From Paenibacillus_G filicis (lineage in GTDB: Bacteria > Bacillota > Bacilli > Paenibacillales > NBRC-103111), in contig NZ_JBBPCC010000005.1 of assembly GCF_038070315.1 (NCBI RefSeq), positions 124,001 to 188,000 on the forward strand: a stretch of 64,000 nucleotides of DNA, in the 5' to 3' direction. The notes beneath the pieces are model-generated. The model saw nothing but the letters and a program-made list of their open reading frames with translations, made no database searches and was not told the DNA's origin. Within the stretch, counting starts at the first letter, position 1, and each line of letters begins with the position of its first letter. Of this stretch, positions 8,349-17,018 are shown piece by piece. Both the position numbers and the translations under genes were made by a program.

Positions 8349-10229
8349 CTATACGCCAAAGGTCATGTCCGTATAGTAATAATAAGGTCCAGGCACGGTT
8401 GTTTCCCGGATCGACACCGGAAGTACGTATACCTCCGGGGGCTGCCCGGCCGTCAAGGTCTCGATCTCGATCTCATGGCTGCCTGCGGCCAGAGTAAGCT
8501 CGACCAGCTGCTCAGGGTGTGCGCGGTGGTAGGCGGGCATAAACTCTGTGGCATGCGGGCAGTCGATCACCGTCTGCCCGTTCAGCTTCAGCTTGACGGG
8601 ATTAGACGTTGCCGCGATCAGACGCAATTGGCGCTCCTGCGGATTAACCAATCGGGTCCGAGCCCGGTACACGCCGTCAGCCGAAGCATCCGGCAGCTGC
8701 TCCCAGCCGATCCGGTTGCCAGCCATTACGGCTTCCAAGCCGGCTTCGCCGCTGTGCGGTCCCCATATCGTCCAGCGCGCTGCGCCAACGAGGGTGAATG
8801 GAATCTTCTGGCCGGCCCAGACCGATCCGTCATGACTGCGTGTCCAGCAGACCGCCAGCTCCTGATAGGGAGCGATATCGGACGAAGCTGTCAGTTGTGC
8901 AGTCCACTCTATCGACTCTCCCGGCTGCAGCTGGACGTCGGCCGCATCCTGGACACTCCAACCGCCCGGCACCGATAGCATGAGCTTTCCGGTCAGCGCG
9001 ACGCGAGAGCGGTTGGTGAGCACGATCTCGAGGCTCTTCGTCTGCGCAGGAGCGATAGCCGGGCCTTCGTTCCCATAGTCGATGCTTAGCTCCAGGTCCA
9101 CCTCCCTGCGTGTTCCGGCGGGCAGCAGGTATCGATTGGCCGTAGCTTGCTGGGTCCAAAGCTCTCGGATCCCGGCAGACGCGCCGGATCCGATATGGTT
9201 CGCGGACCATGAAGTCGCCAGCTCGGGGTGCACCACAATGCCTGCATCGGCATAAGCGAGCACCTGCTTACCTGCGCGAATCGTGCGGCGCGTCAGCTCA
9301 TCCAGGCTCGTCGGTGCCGGAAAGCCCTTGATCGGCGGGCTGACGACGACGCGATCTCCCACCGGCTTCACCCAGCGCTCAGGCAGCCCTTCGGGTCCCA
9401 GCAGCATCCCTAGTATAGCTCCTAGCGTCGCTGCCGTGCAGTCGGTATCGTAACCGCAGTTGACCGCCTTCAGGATCGCATCCTCGAAGTCTTCCCCATA
9501 CAGCCAGCCTAGGATCGTGAAGGCGATATTTTGCGGGGCATCGGTGAAATTATCCCGACCATGATGCTCCAGGATGAGCGAACGCGCCTCTGTCCAGCTA
9601 TGACCGTCCCGATGCCAGCGGAGCAGGTCCCGGAGCGCCAGCGCCGTGCGGCTATCCTCCGGAATATACTGCAATCCGATCGCAATCAGCCGATCCCGGT
9701 CCTGCTCATAGAAGATCGCGCTCTCGATCGCGGCGAAGAACATCTCGCCATACACACCCTCGCCTCCGGCGTGATCGACGATAGCGTCCTGATACGCATA
9801 GTATGCGGCTTGCCCCGGGAAGCCGGGAGCGGCCATCGCCCAGATTTCTGAGCGGATCGGCGAGCCCATGCAGTTGGTGAACGGGTTGTTGAAGGCACCG
9901 GCTACCGGCGGCACCAGACCTCGGCGAAGATTCGTCAGCGCATAGCCGTACTCATCGAACGGGAAAAAAATATGCTCCAGCCATTCCTGTCCCAGTTCAC
10001 GTGCCGTCAGGCCGGGTCCGTACTGCTCGAGCGCGTGCAGCCAGACGAGCTGCAGATCAAGGTCGTCATTTTCCAGCGGTCCGTCTGGCAGCTCCGGGTA
10101 ATACGTTAGATTCAGCAGTTCCTTCTTCCCCTCGGCGGCATAGCCCAGCGTTCCCCCGATATTTTTACCGAGCCAGCCTCCATATACGATCCGGTAATAG
10201 TCCTGTTCATTCAATATGCTTACAGTCAT
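8349..10229 (-). CDS. ADP-ribosylglycohydrolase family protein with C-terminal extension
   Basis: 626 aa. The first ~300 residues form the ADP-ribosylglycohydrolase (ARH/DraG) fold: YGGWLGKNIGGTLGY at the start, the acidic metal-site motif ENDDLDLQLVW (about residues 53-63), and NCGYDTDCTAATLGAILGML (about 257-276) supplying the second metal-binding Asp pair. The remaining ~320 residues are beta-rich, with Ig-like/NEW3-like and substrate-binding-like segments, and are not part of classical ARH enzymes. Family members remove ADP-ribose from proteins or split N-glycosidic bonds. In sugar-rich loci related proteins may act on glycosides instead (inference). GGAGG lies 7 bases before the ATG at 10227-10229. 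Divergent from an AraC regulator. Confidence 0.85.
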   Translation of the reverse strand: MTVSILNEQDYYRIVYGGWLGKNIGGTLGYAAEGKKELLNLTYYPELPDGPLENDDLDLQLVWLHALEQYGPGLTARELGQEWLEHIFFPFDEYGYALTNLRRGLVPPVAGAFNNPFTNCMGSPIRSEIWAMAAPGFPGQAAYYAYQDAIVDHAGGEGVYGEMFFAAIESAIFYEQDRDRLIAIGLQYIPEDSRTALALRDLLRWHRDGHSWTEARSLILEHHGRDNFTDAPQNIAFTILGWLYGEDFEDAILKAVNCGYDTDCTAATLGAILGMLLGPEGLPERWVKPVGDRVVVSPPIKGFPAPTSLDELTRRTIRAGKQVLAYADAGIVVHPELATSWSANHIGSGASAGIRELWTQQATANRYLLPAGTRREVDLELSIDYGNEGPAIAPAQTKSLEIVLTNRSRVALTGKLMLSVPGGWSVQDAADVQLQPGESIEWTAQLTASSDIAPYQELAVCWTRSHDGSVWAGQKIPFTLVGAARWTIWGPHSGEAGLEAVMAGNRIGWEQLPDASADGVYRARTRLVNPQERQLRLIAATSNPVKLKLNGQTVIDCPHATEFMPAYHRAHPEQLVELTLAAGSHEIEIETLTAGQPPEVYVLPVSIRETTVPGPYYYYTDMTFGV

Positions 10230-10258
10230 CTCGCAGCCTCCATCTTCCCATTCCGTGA

Positions 10259-10293
10259 TATAATGGTTACGTTTACACCATGCTTCGATTATA
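10259..10293. promoter_or_regulatory. Divergent promoter elements between glycohydrolase and AraC genes
   Basis: TATAAT on the minus strand (10293-10288) lies about 60 bases before the glycohydrolase start. Another TATAAT lies on the plus strand (10259-10264), about 120 bases before the AraC start. Neither has a good -35 hexamer at 17 bases, which fits activator-dependent transcription. Assignment is inference from hexamer matches only. Confidence 0.35.
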
Positions 10294-10385
10294 GAGAGCG
10301 AGCCTGAGACAAGACCATGAACAAGGCTAAGATTTTCCGGCTAAATATATCGGTTTCTACCGAGCCTTAAGGGGGCTTTCACTCC

Positions 10386-11276
10386 ATGTATTATTCCATG
10401 TCACGCTTGTCCGTTCTGGATGTCCGGTGGGCGGACCTGTTCGACACATCAGCCAGTGCCTCCTTCCACAAGCGGCATCATAATCCGTATTACGAGCTGA
10501 TTATCGTCGCCGAAGGCTCCGTCCATCTCCTTGTCGAGGGAAGCCCGCTGACGCTGTCCGTCGGCGACTCCATTCTGCTGAAGCCTTGGGAGCAGCACGG
10601 AGGCTGGGACGGGCCCGAAGGCAGAGGCAAGTTCTTCTGGGCCCAATTCTCCTGTGAGCCCGGCATGGAGGAATTCGCCCTGCACCGGGCCCCCGAGCTT
10701 ACGATTGTCCATGCGGAGCGTACAGAGCTGCGCACCGTGGATATCCGCCATGAGGACCCCGTCATCATCCCCCGCCGCTATCTGACGCAGCACCGGTATA
10801 AGCTGCTCAGCCTGTTCCAGCAGCTGGTCGAGAAGATGAAGGAACCGACCGGGTACTTCCGCTTCGAAGCCACCTTGCTGCTGGCGCAGATGCTTCACCA
10901 GATCGCGGATGACTTCCTCCGGAGCAGCCATCTGGATACCCGGTTCCCCGTGTCGTATATCACATTCCGGCAGTTGGTCAATCATCTGAACAACGGATAT
11001 GACGCCAAGCTTTCCCGCGAGGGACTGGAGCAGGCGATGGACCGGAAATACGAATACTTGTGCCAGGTGTTCAAGAAATATGCCGGCACCCCCATCAACC
11101 AATACATTCACCAGCTCCGGGTGCAACGGGCCAAATATTTGCTCCGTTCCACCTCCCAGAGCGTGAAAGACATCGCTGAGGAGACCGGCTACGACGACCC
11201 GTTCTACTTCAGCCGGATGTTCAAGCGTCTGGAAGGCGTATCCCCGCAGCAGTACAGGGAACAATCGGATGCCTAG
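10386..11276 (+). CDS. AraC family transcriptional regulator (cupin sensor)
   Basis: 296 aa. The N-terminal ~100 residues form an AraC-type cupin (HKRHHNPYYELIIVAEG, then GDSILLKPWEQHGGW), the usual small-molecule pocket. The C-terminal ~100 residues hold two HTH units (NNGYDAKLSREGLEQAM and VKDIAEETGYDDPFYFSRMF) ending in the signature KRLEGVSPQQYREQ. AAGGGGG precedes the ATG. It is divergent from the ADP-ribosylglycohydrolase, and the simplest reading is that it activates that gene. The inducer is unknown. Confidence 0.9.
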   Translation: MYYSMSRLSVLDVRWADLFDTSASASFHKRHHNPYYELIIVAEGSVHLLVEGSPLTLSVGDSILLKPWEQHGGWDGPEGRGKFFWAQFSCEPGMEEFALHRAPELTIVHAERTELRTVDIRHEDPVIIPRRYLTQHRYKLLSLFQQLVEKMKEPTGYFRFEATLLLAQMLHQIADDFLRSSHLDTRFPVSYITFRQLVNHLNNGYDAKLSREGLEQAMDRKYEYLCQVFKKYAGTPINQYIHQLRVQRAKYLLRSTSQSVKDIAEETGYDDPFYFSRMFKRLEGVSPQQYREQSDA

Positions 11277-11307
11277 GGATGAAGCGGCCTCCTTCTCTCT
11301 TCAATCC

Positions 11308-11850
11308 CTACAGCTTCGATAGTTCTTCTTCAATAAAAGCTCTCCGTTCCCCGATGTAGCGGAGAAACACGTGAAGGTCAGACATCATGTCATACGCGGA
11401 ATGCCTGCGGGTTCCATCTCCCATCAGCTCGGGCAGTAGTTGTGCGTATAACGTGCGGATCTTTGGTTCCAGGGCTTCCCTTGTAAAATGCTTCTGAAGG
11501 ACGCCCTGGAGTACTTTCCTGTATTTCCTTCGGATGGAAGGACACGACAGCAGCCTTTCCGTCAGCCCGTTGTAACCCTCAATACGCAAGCTACGGCTAC
11601 TCACAATTTCCCCGTAACAATCCCGCCCCCAGGTTCCCTCATAATCCCATGGACTGATATGGTATTTGATGCTTCCCGAGGTTCGATATAACGCATAGTT
11701 CTGATCGAATCCATCGTAATTGCCGGTGCAAACGGCCCCGGCGAGCCAACGCAAATATTGGGGGATGTCCAGATGAGACTTTAAGTAGGCCAGCCTAGCG
11801 GAGTTTTTCAAAGTCTGTACTTTTCTAACAAACAGCGCTATCCGCTTCAA
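11308..11850 (-). pseudogene. CotH-type spore coat kinase, 5'-truncated remnant
   Basis: Encodes only the C-terminal half of a CotH-like protein kinase: YLRWLAGAVCTGNYDGFDQN, then ISPWDYEGTWGRDCYGE, which is the conserved DYxxTWGRD metal-site motif. Full-length CotH proteins are about 350-500 aa and have an N-terminal nucleotide-binding half. Here the only possible start is TTG at 11848-11850 with no clear ribosome site. Reading further upstream in frame meets a TGA near 11909. The N-terminal lobe is absent from the preceding sequence. I read it as a decayed gene whose 5' part was lost or replaced. Translation as a 180-aa protein cannot be excluded. Confidence 0.75.
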
Positions 11851-12239
11851 TGGGCGGCGGAAGGACTTGCCTACCGTGCCTATTTCTTCCGTTGCACTTC
11901 TAACTCACACAGGAATGAACGTCCGGGCAGCCGCTGCATGTTTGATGAGAGGAGTTCAGCAGGCGCCTTGAAAGTCAGGGCTCCCGTCATGGAATAGGGG
12001 AATTGAATACAGGCGCTAGCGGAACTTATGCCTAGGCGGATCCACCTGCTGAAGCCGCTTGAGAGAGGTGCCTGAAACCATGCGAAGCCGCAATAACAGC
12101 GGGAATTTGCAAACTTCACGAAGCTGATTCGGCGCTTGTCCGCGTCCGTCTCAGCCGCTACAGAGATTTACCGAAGCCCAATCCTCCGGACCCCCATGGT
12201 CATAACATACAGAAGCTGACCTGAAAGGAGGCTGACAAC
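11851..12239. other. Gap without a supported gene
   Basis: 389 bases between the CotH remnant and the YjcZ-type gene. A 79-codon frame exists on the minus strand (11880-12119) but has no ribosome site and no recognisable family. The 5' half of cotH is not here, so the join near 11850-11910 probably marks a rearrangement. The AAAGGAGG for the next gene lies at 12224-12231. Confidence 0.5.
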
Positions 12240-12350
12240 ATGGGTTATGTAGGTGGCGTTGGTGCTAGTTGTGCAGGTTTTGGGACGACAACTGCTATCG
12301 TTCTGGTCCTGTTTATCCTGCTCGTAATCATCACAAGAACATTTATCTAA
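12240..12350 (+). CDS. YjcZ-type tiny sporulation membrane protein
   Basis: 36-aa protein that starts MGYVGGVGASCAGFG and continues with a single hydrophobic helix (TAIVLVLFILLVIIT) ending RTFI. The Gly/Cys-rich start plus one transmembrane segment is the signature of the tiny-TM Bacillus/Paenibacillus family annotated as YjcZ-type sporulation proteins. The ribosome site is excellent (AAAGGAGG, 8 bases before the ATG). It is probably monocistronic and followed by the nested hairpin at 12363-12431. Expression under a sporulation sigma factor is inference from family context. No promoter is evident. Confidence 0.85.
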   Translation: MGYVGGVGASCAGFGTTTAIVLVLFILLVIITRTFI

Positions 12351-12362
12351 CAAGCGGCAAAT

Positions 12363-12431
12363 AAAGCCTGACCCAACATGACGTACGGGGCGCCCCCCCG
12401 TACGGTTCAATCATGGATGGAGTCAGGCTTT
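12363..12431. terminator. Nested hairpin, likely bidirectional terminator
   Basis: Outer 10-bp arms AAAGCCTGAC (12363-12372) and GTCAGGCTTT (12422-12431) enclose a 9-bp stem CGTACGGGG (12382-12390)/CCCCGTACG (12396-12404). The plus strand continues TTTCTCC and the minus strand TTTATTTG. It can end both the YjcZ-type gene and the minus-strand operon that finishes at 12645. No gene is supported between 12432 and 12644. Confidence 0.65.
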
Positions 12432-12644
12432 CTCCATTGCCTGGGGTGAATAGGTCGTTTGCTGCCCCTACCGGGCGCAAGATCATGTTCTTGCCAATCC
12501 GCTCATCAACGCTTCCCATACAGCCTCAAGGCATTCATCATAGTCCGGCAGCTCCTACTCAGAGGAATGGGCCGGGGGTTAAAGAAGCTTAGTGTACGGA
12601 GCCATTCATAGAGACGTCTGTTGCTCTTCGGACTGGAGACCCGG

Positions 12645-13382
12645 TCATCCGGCCGAAGCAGCAGAACGGATACTGCCGGCCTGAACCGACAGCACATGGG
12701 TCCAGGAGGCTATCTCATCCATCGCGGCCACATATTTATCCTCATGCTTCACCTGCAGGGTAAGCTGTATCACCATCACTGACATGCCGGTACCGTACGG
12801 CGTCTCGGACGGACTGGAGGTCATTTTCATATTGAGAATCTGAATGCCGTGTCCATGGAAGGCGGCTGTGATCTTCGTCAGCGATCCGGCCTGGTCGACC
12901 AGTTCGATCTCCAGCTCCCGGTTCCGGCGTCCCTTGAGATGCAGCTTCTCCAGCTTGTTCAATACATACAGACTGATGAGGACGAATAACGTACACAATA
13001 GCGCTCCCGTGATGAAGCCTGCTCCCACGCATAATCCAATGGCGGCGACGACCCACACCGATGCGGCCGTCGTCAGTCCCTTGATCATATTCCCGTTCCG
13101 CATAATTGCGCCTGCGCCGAGAAATCCGATGCCGCTGATCACCTGCGCCGCCAGACGGGCGGGGTCCGTTCGTACATTGGGCTCATTCACAAATTCGGAG
13201 AATCCGTACACGGAGAGCAGCATAATCGTCGTCGACCCGAGGCAGACCAGGATATGGGTGCGCAGGCCGGCCGCATGATTATTCCACTCCCGTTCCATCC
13301 CAATCAGACCGCCCAGCAGCGCGGACAGCATCAGGCGGACAAACAGTTCCCAATGCGTGATATACCAGATGTGTGCAGTCAT
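12645..13382 (-). CDS. MgtC/SapB family membrane protein
   Basis: 245 aa. The N-terminal ~140 residues contain four or more membrane helices with the MgtC signature (LSALLGGLIGMEREWNNHAAGLRTH, from about residue 18). The C-terminal ~100 residues form a soluble ACT-like domain (ELEIELVDQAGSLTKITAAF). MgtC proteins modulate magnesium or phosphate homeostasis and membrane ATP synthase activity in some species; the role here is unknown. It begins 11 bases after the metallophosphoesterase gene, and its ribosome site lies inside the end of that gene, so it is most likely the last gene of the sugar-uptake operon. A magnesium or phosphate link to a phosphoesterase is plausible inference. Confidence 0.88.
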   Translation of the reverse strand: MTAHIWYITHWELFVRLMLSALLGGLIGMEREWNNHAAGLRTHILVCLGSTTIMLLSVYGFSEFVNEPNVRTDPARLAAQVISGIGFLGAGAIMRNGNMIKGLTTAASVWVVAAIGLCVGAGFITGALLCTLFVLISLYVLNKLEKLHLKGRRNRELEIELVDQAGSLTKITAAFHGHGIQILNMKMTSSPSETPYGTGMSVMVIQLTLQVKHEDKYVAAMDEIASWTHVLSVQAGSIRSAASAG

Positions 13383-13393
13383 GGCCTATCCGC

Positions 13394-15184
13394 TCATTCC
13401 TTTTCCCACAATTCCAGCTTGGGACGGGAATCCCGATTGGCGGCGTTCAGTCCAACGTAGAACGAACCGCATACTTCTTCCCCCCGGGCCGGGTAACTTC
13501 TCGATATCGAGACGGCCTGCCCTTCGGCAATCTCCAGCCGGGTTACACTATGCTCCTTGGCGACAATGAAGAATACCTGTCCATCCGCCAGGACGAGCGC
13601 CTGGTGGCCGCCGAGGCATACGACCTGGAGACCCGCGGCGTCCGTACCAGACGCCAAATCCGGCAGCAGCAGCTTGAACTCCCGCTGCCCATCCAGCGAG
13701 ATCAGCTTGAGCTGCCCGTTCTCCCGCGTCAGCCCTGCCGCATATCCTCTCCAGGCGTCCCAGGTGAGGATTCCCGTTCTTCCAGCGGCAAATGCCCGCT
13801 CCTGCTCGCTATACACATACAAAATGCCTGTCCCAGACAAAGACCATAAGCTGCGCCCATCGGCGATCAGCGCCAGACTCGGCTCGGGCAGGTCCGCGAC
13901 CTGTTCGGCCGACAGCTTACCCGACTCGTCTGCCGCACGAATCTTCCACAAGGCCGCGCCGACAGCGGCCCATACCCCATCCTCCGGATGCACGGCGATC
14001 GCGCTCACTTCCTCCGTCAGCCCGGAGGAGACCGTCGGCCAAGGTCCGTTCGCATCCCGGACAAACCGCCAAGGGTCCCGGGCGCTGCTGCAGCCGACGT
14101 GATTCCCCCAGGCCATCCAGATCCGCTCTCCCGTTACGGCGAGTCCCGCCAGCGCAGGCCCGATATGGACGGTGCCGAAGACGGCCTCGACTCGGGGCTC
14201 AGCCTCCCAAGTGAAGCCGTCCTCCGTGGATACGAGGCAGCGGTCTGCCGACAGGGGAACAAGGCCCCTTGCCATCGCCGGCGCTTCGCCTACGGACAGC
14301 GCATACTTGCGGGACAGCGCGACCTCGGTCTTCCCGATCAAGGCTGGCGGAGGGCCGTCATGGCTCCAGCTGCCCTCCTCCGTGACCTCACGCTTGATGT
14401 GGTCCAAAGTCCGGACACGTATGCCCTGCTCCCCGATATCCAGAATCCGCGATTGTCTCATCCCGTCGCGGGTAAATCCGGCCCCATGGACGCCCGTAAT
14501 AAAGAAGTGCGTACCGAACCGGTACGTATGGGAATCCGGATGAATATGGCTCAAGTGATAATGCGCCGAGAACCACATGACGATCTCCGGGGTGTGCTTA
14601 AACAGCTCATACCAGCGGTACGGATCATGATTCTCATCCAGATAGGCATTGGTCGAACGTACATGCACGCGAGGTACGGTGCGCAGACCGCTTCCGACCG
14701 GAGGAGCATGCGTGAAGAAGATGACCGGTACGCCCGGACGCTCCTGGAGCTTCGACTTCAGCCAGTCGAACTGCTCATCGGTTGCGAACACCTCCTGCAC
14801 ATCATAGCAGGAATCCGGGCTTTGCGGCTCCGTCGAGGCGAAGAAAAACCGTACCTGCTCGTACTCCAGCACTCCGTAGGGCTTATCAAGGCCGAACATG
14901 TCCAGGAACCGGGTCTCGATGGTGCCCTTCGGCTGCTCTCCGTTCCCCGATTCGCACTCCAGATCATGATTGCCCAGGATCGGCCGCAGGGGGACGGCCG
15001 GGTATCTCAGGAAGCGTTCCGCCTCCTCCAGCCCTTCAATCCGGCCGATCTTACCCTGACTGCCGAAGTCGCCAAGTGGAATGATCAGATCAGGCCTAGA
15101 GGCCGCTATATCCTCCATAGCCGCTTGCGTCAGCCCGTAATCCTCCGGCTTCAAATGAAAGTCTCCCAGTATAACGATTCTCAT
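13394..15184 (-). CDS. Calcineurin-like metallophosphoesterase with beta-rich C-terminal half
   Basis: 596 aa. The N-terminal ~270 residues carry all metallophosphoesterase motifs: GDFHLK (D8, H10), PLGDFG, ILGNHDLE, FFTHAPP and WFSAHYHLSH, which bind two metals and cleave phosphomono- or diesters. No signal peptide is visible, so it should be cytoplasmic. The remaining ~320 residues contain repeated short beta motifs (for example STEDGFTWEAEPRVEAVFG and ADGRSLWSLSGTGILYVYS) compatible with a beta-propeller. It lies 21 bases after the second permease gene and 11 before mgtC-like, so it is in the importer operon. The substrate may be a phosphorylated glycoside or lipid-derived phosphodiester brought in by the importer (inference). 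Confidence 0.87.
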   Translation of the reverse strand: MRIVILGDFHLKPEDYGLTQAAMEDIAASRPDLIIPLGDFGSQGKIGRIEGLEEAERFLRYPAVPLRPILGNHDLECESGNGEQPKGTIETRFLDMFGLDKPYGVLEYEQVRFFFASTEPQSPDSCYDVQEVFATDEQFDWLKSKLQERPGVPVIFFTHAPPVGSGLRTVPRVHVRSTNAYLDENHDPYRWYELFKHTPEIVMWFSAHYHLSHIHPDSHTYRFGTHFFITGVHGAGFTRDGMRQSRILDIGEQGIRVRTLDHIKREVTEEGSWSHDGPPPALIGKTEVALSRKYALSVGEAPAMARGLVPLSADRCLVSTEDGFTWEAEPRVEAVFGTVHIGPALAGLAVTGERIWMAWGNHVGCSSARDPWRFVRDANGPWPTVSSGLTEEVSAIAVHPEDGVWAAVGAALWKIRAADESGKLSAEQVADLPEPSLALIADGRSLWSLSGTGILYVYSEQERAFAAGRTGILTWDAWRGYAAGLTRENGQLKLISLDGQREFKLLLPDLASGTDAAGLQVVCLGGHQALVLADGQVFFIVAKEHSVTRLEIAEGQAVSISRSYPARGEEVCGSFYVGLNAANRDSRPKLELWEKE

Positions 15185-15205
15185 CCAGAACGCACTCCTT
15201 TTCTA

Positions 15206-16039
15206 TTAACCCTTGACCGCGCCAGCCGTAATCCCTTGGATAATATACTTCTGCATCAGCAGGAAGAAGATCACCATCGGAATAATCGCGAACGTCAGCG
15301 CCGCCATTGCGAGGCCGTATTCATTGTTGTACTCCCCGAAATAAATCGAGGATGCGAGCGGAATCGTCTTGTTCTTGGCCGAGGTCAGCATGATCAGCGG
15401 CAGCAGGAAGTCATTCCAGATCCACAAGGTATGCAGAATAGCGATCGTCGACGTAATGGGCTTCATCAGCGGAAGCAGGATGCGGAAGAACACGCCGAAC
15501 ACGCCGGAGCCGTCAATATGCGCGGCCTCCTCCAGTTCGCGAGGGATCGCCTTGATAAAGCCGTGATACAGAAACAGTGCGAGCGGGACGCCGAAGCCGC
15601 AATAGATGAAAATAAGTCCGTACAGCGAGTCGATCAGCCCCAGCTCCTTGGCGATCTTCACGAGCGGGATCATCAGTGTCTGAAACGGAATGACCAGTGA
15701 CGACAAGATGCCCAGAAAGATGACGTTGCTGACAATGCCCGGCCTTCTGACGAGCTGATAGGCAGCCGCGGAACTGATCAGCAGGATGAACACGACGGAA
15801 GCCACCGTGATGATCAGCGAGTTCATGAATACCCCGGGAATGTTGATCTGATTCCATACGGTGATATAGTTGGCGAAGCTGAAGGTCTCGGGCAAAGCCC
15901 AGGCGGAACCCATAATTTCGTTGTAGGTCTTGAAGCCGTTGATCACGGTAATGTATAGGGGGAATAGAAACAACAGCCCCAGTACGATCATAATAAGCTC
16001 CAATCCTAATTTGCTCAAACCGTAAGACGGATTGTTCAC
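15206..16039 (-). CDS. Carbohydrate ABC importer permease, MalG/UgpE type
   Basis: 277 aa, six predicted helices (first LELIMIVLGLLFLFPLYITV). The EAA loop is EEAAHIDGSGVFGVFFRILL (about residues 169-188), and the C-terminus is IIQGITAGAVKG as in MalG-type permeases. Its ATG overlaps the stop of the upstream permease by four bases, implying coupled translation. Partner of the permease at 16036-16911 and of the binding protein at 17019-18311. No ATPase gene is present in the cluster. Confidence 0.93.
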   Translation of the reverse strand: MNNPSYGLSKLGLELIMIVLGLLFLFPLYITVINGFKTYNEIMGSAWALPETFSFANYITVWNQINIPGVFMNSLIITVASVVFILLISSAAAYQLVRRPGIVSNVIFLGILSSLVIPFQTLMIPLVKIAKELGLIDSLYGLIFIYCGFGVPLALFLYHGFIKAIPRELEEAAHIDGSGVFGVFFRILLPLMKPITSTIAILHTLWIWNDFLLPLIMLTSAKNKTIPLASSIYFGEYNNEYGLAMAALTFAIIPMVIFFLLMQKYIIQGITAGAVKG

Positions 16040-16911
16040 ATCTCCACCTCCTTGCGTTTCATAACGCCCACCTGCACGAGCGTAATACCGGCCAGAACGA
16101 GGAAGAAGATCACGGCCTTGGCCGCTCCGTACGTAAACAGATTCTTAACGAACGCATCGGAGTAAATCTGCAGCGCCAGTGATTCCGTGCTGCCGAACGG
16201 GCCGCCGCGGGTCAGAGAGTAGTTGAGATCGAACGCCTTGAAGCTGCTCGAGATCGCCAGGAACAGGCAGACGGTCATCGCCGGACGGATCAGCGGCAGC
16301 GTCACATGCCAGAGCCGGCCCCAGCGGCCCGCGCCGTCGATTTCTGCGGCTTCCAGCATATCCTTGGGCACGCCTTGCAGTGCAGCCAGATAAATGACCA
16401 TGAAATACCCCGCGGAGTGCCAGACGGCTACGATCACCAGGGACCAGAAGGCATGGTCCTGGAGACTGAGCCAGTTCTTCGTGAACAGCCCCCAGCCCGT
16501 CGCCTTGCCGATCTCCCCGAACAGCTGGACGATGATGAACTGCCAGATGAAGCCGATGATGACCGATCCGATCACATGCGGCAGGAAAAAGCTCGTCCGG
16601 AGCACATTGCGGGTCTTCAGCGCCGTATTGAGCGCCAGCGCGAGCAGAAAGCCCGCTACGTTAAACAATAGCGTCGTGACGATGACATACTTAAAGGTAA
16701 AATAAAAGGATTTGAAAAAATCCTGGTCCTGCAAAAGCCGCTTGTAATTATTCAGTCCCGCCCAGCCGATATGACTGCTGATCCCGTTCCAGTCCTGGAA
16801 GGAATACACAACCGCCCGGATGAGCGGCACCAGGATAATCAGGACAAAAAAAATAACCGCAGGGGCTACAAACGCGGTATAAGTGAGGAATTGTCTGGTC
16901 GTGGTCCTCAT
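16036..16911 (-). CDS. Carbohydrate ABC importer permease, MalF/UgpA type
   Basis: 291 aa, six predicted helices (first TAFVAPAVIFFVLIILVPLI). The EAA loop is LEAAEIDGAGRWGRLWHVTL (about residues 184-203). AAAGGAGG precedes the ATG at 16909-16911. It is the first permease of the CUT1 importer. A strong hairpin at 16965-17007 separates it from the highly expressed binding-protein gene upstream. Substrate is inferred to be an alpha-glucoside from the co-regulated GH13 enzyme. Confidence 0.93.
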   Translation of the reverse strand: MRTTTRQFLTYTAFVAPAVIFFVLIILVPLIRAVVYSFQDWNGISSHIGWAGLNNYKRLLQDQDFFKSFYFTFKYVIVTTLLFNVAGFLLALALNTALKTRNVLRTSFFLPHVIGSVIIGFIWQFIIVQLFGEIGKATGWGLFTKNWLSLQDHAFWSLVIVAVWHSAGYFMVIYLAALQGVPKDMLEAAEIDGAGRWGRLWHVTLPLIRPAMTVCLFLAISSSFKAFDLNYSLTRGGPFGSTESLALQIYSDAFVKNLFTYGAAKAVIFFLVLAGITLVQVGVMKRKEVEM

Positions 16912-16964
16912 GCCCGCCCTCCTTTTTCTTCTCGCTTAAGCTTGTTTACAGGCATGCCAAGTAT

Positions 16965-17007
16965 GCGAGCAGGTGACCGGCCCTACAATCGCCGAAAACC
17001 TGCTCGC
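16965..17007 (-). other. Intercistronic hairpin between binding-protein and permease genes
   Basis: Perfect 10-bp inverted repeat GCGAGCAGGT (16965-16974)/ACCTGCTCGC (16998-17007), starting 11 bases after the binding-protein stop. On the minus strand no U-run follows, so it is better explained as an mRNA-stabilising or partial-attenuation hairpin. Such hairpins raise binding-protein over permease levels in many malE-malF type operons. Confidence 0.6.
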
Positions 17008-17018
17008 CCTGACGGATG

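Noticed and set aside
11880..12119. 79-codon minus-strand frame
   Set aside because: No ribosome site, no family, odd composition (Cys/Phe/Ser rich), and not the missing N-terminus of cotH.
13988..15700. 570-codon plus-strand frame
   Set aside because: Antisense to the metallophosphoesterase and permease genes, which have clear motifs; low-complexity Arg/Gly-rich product.
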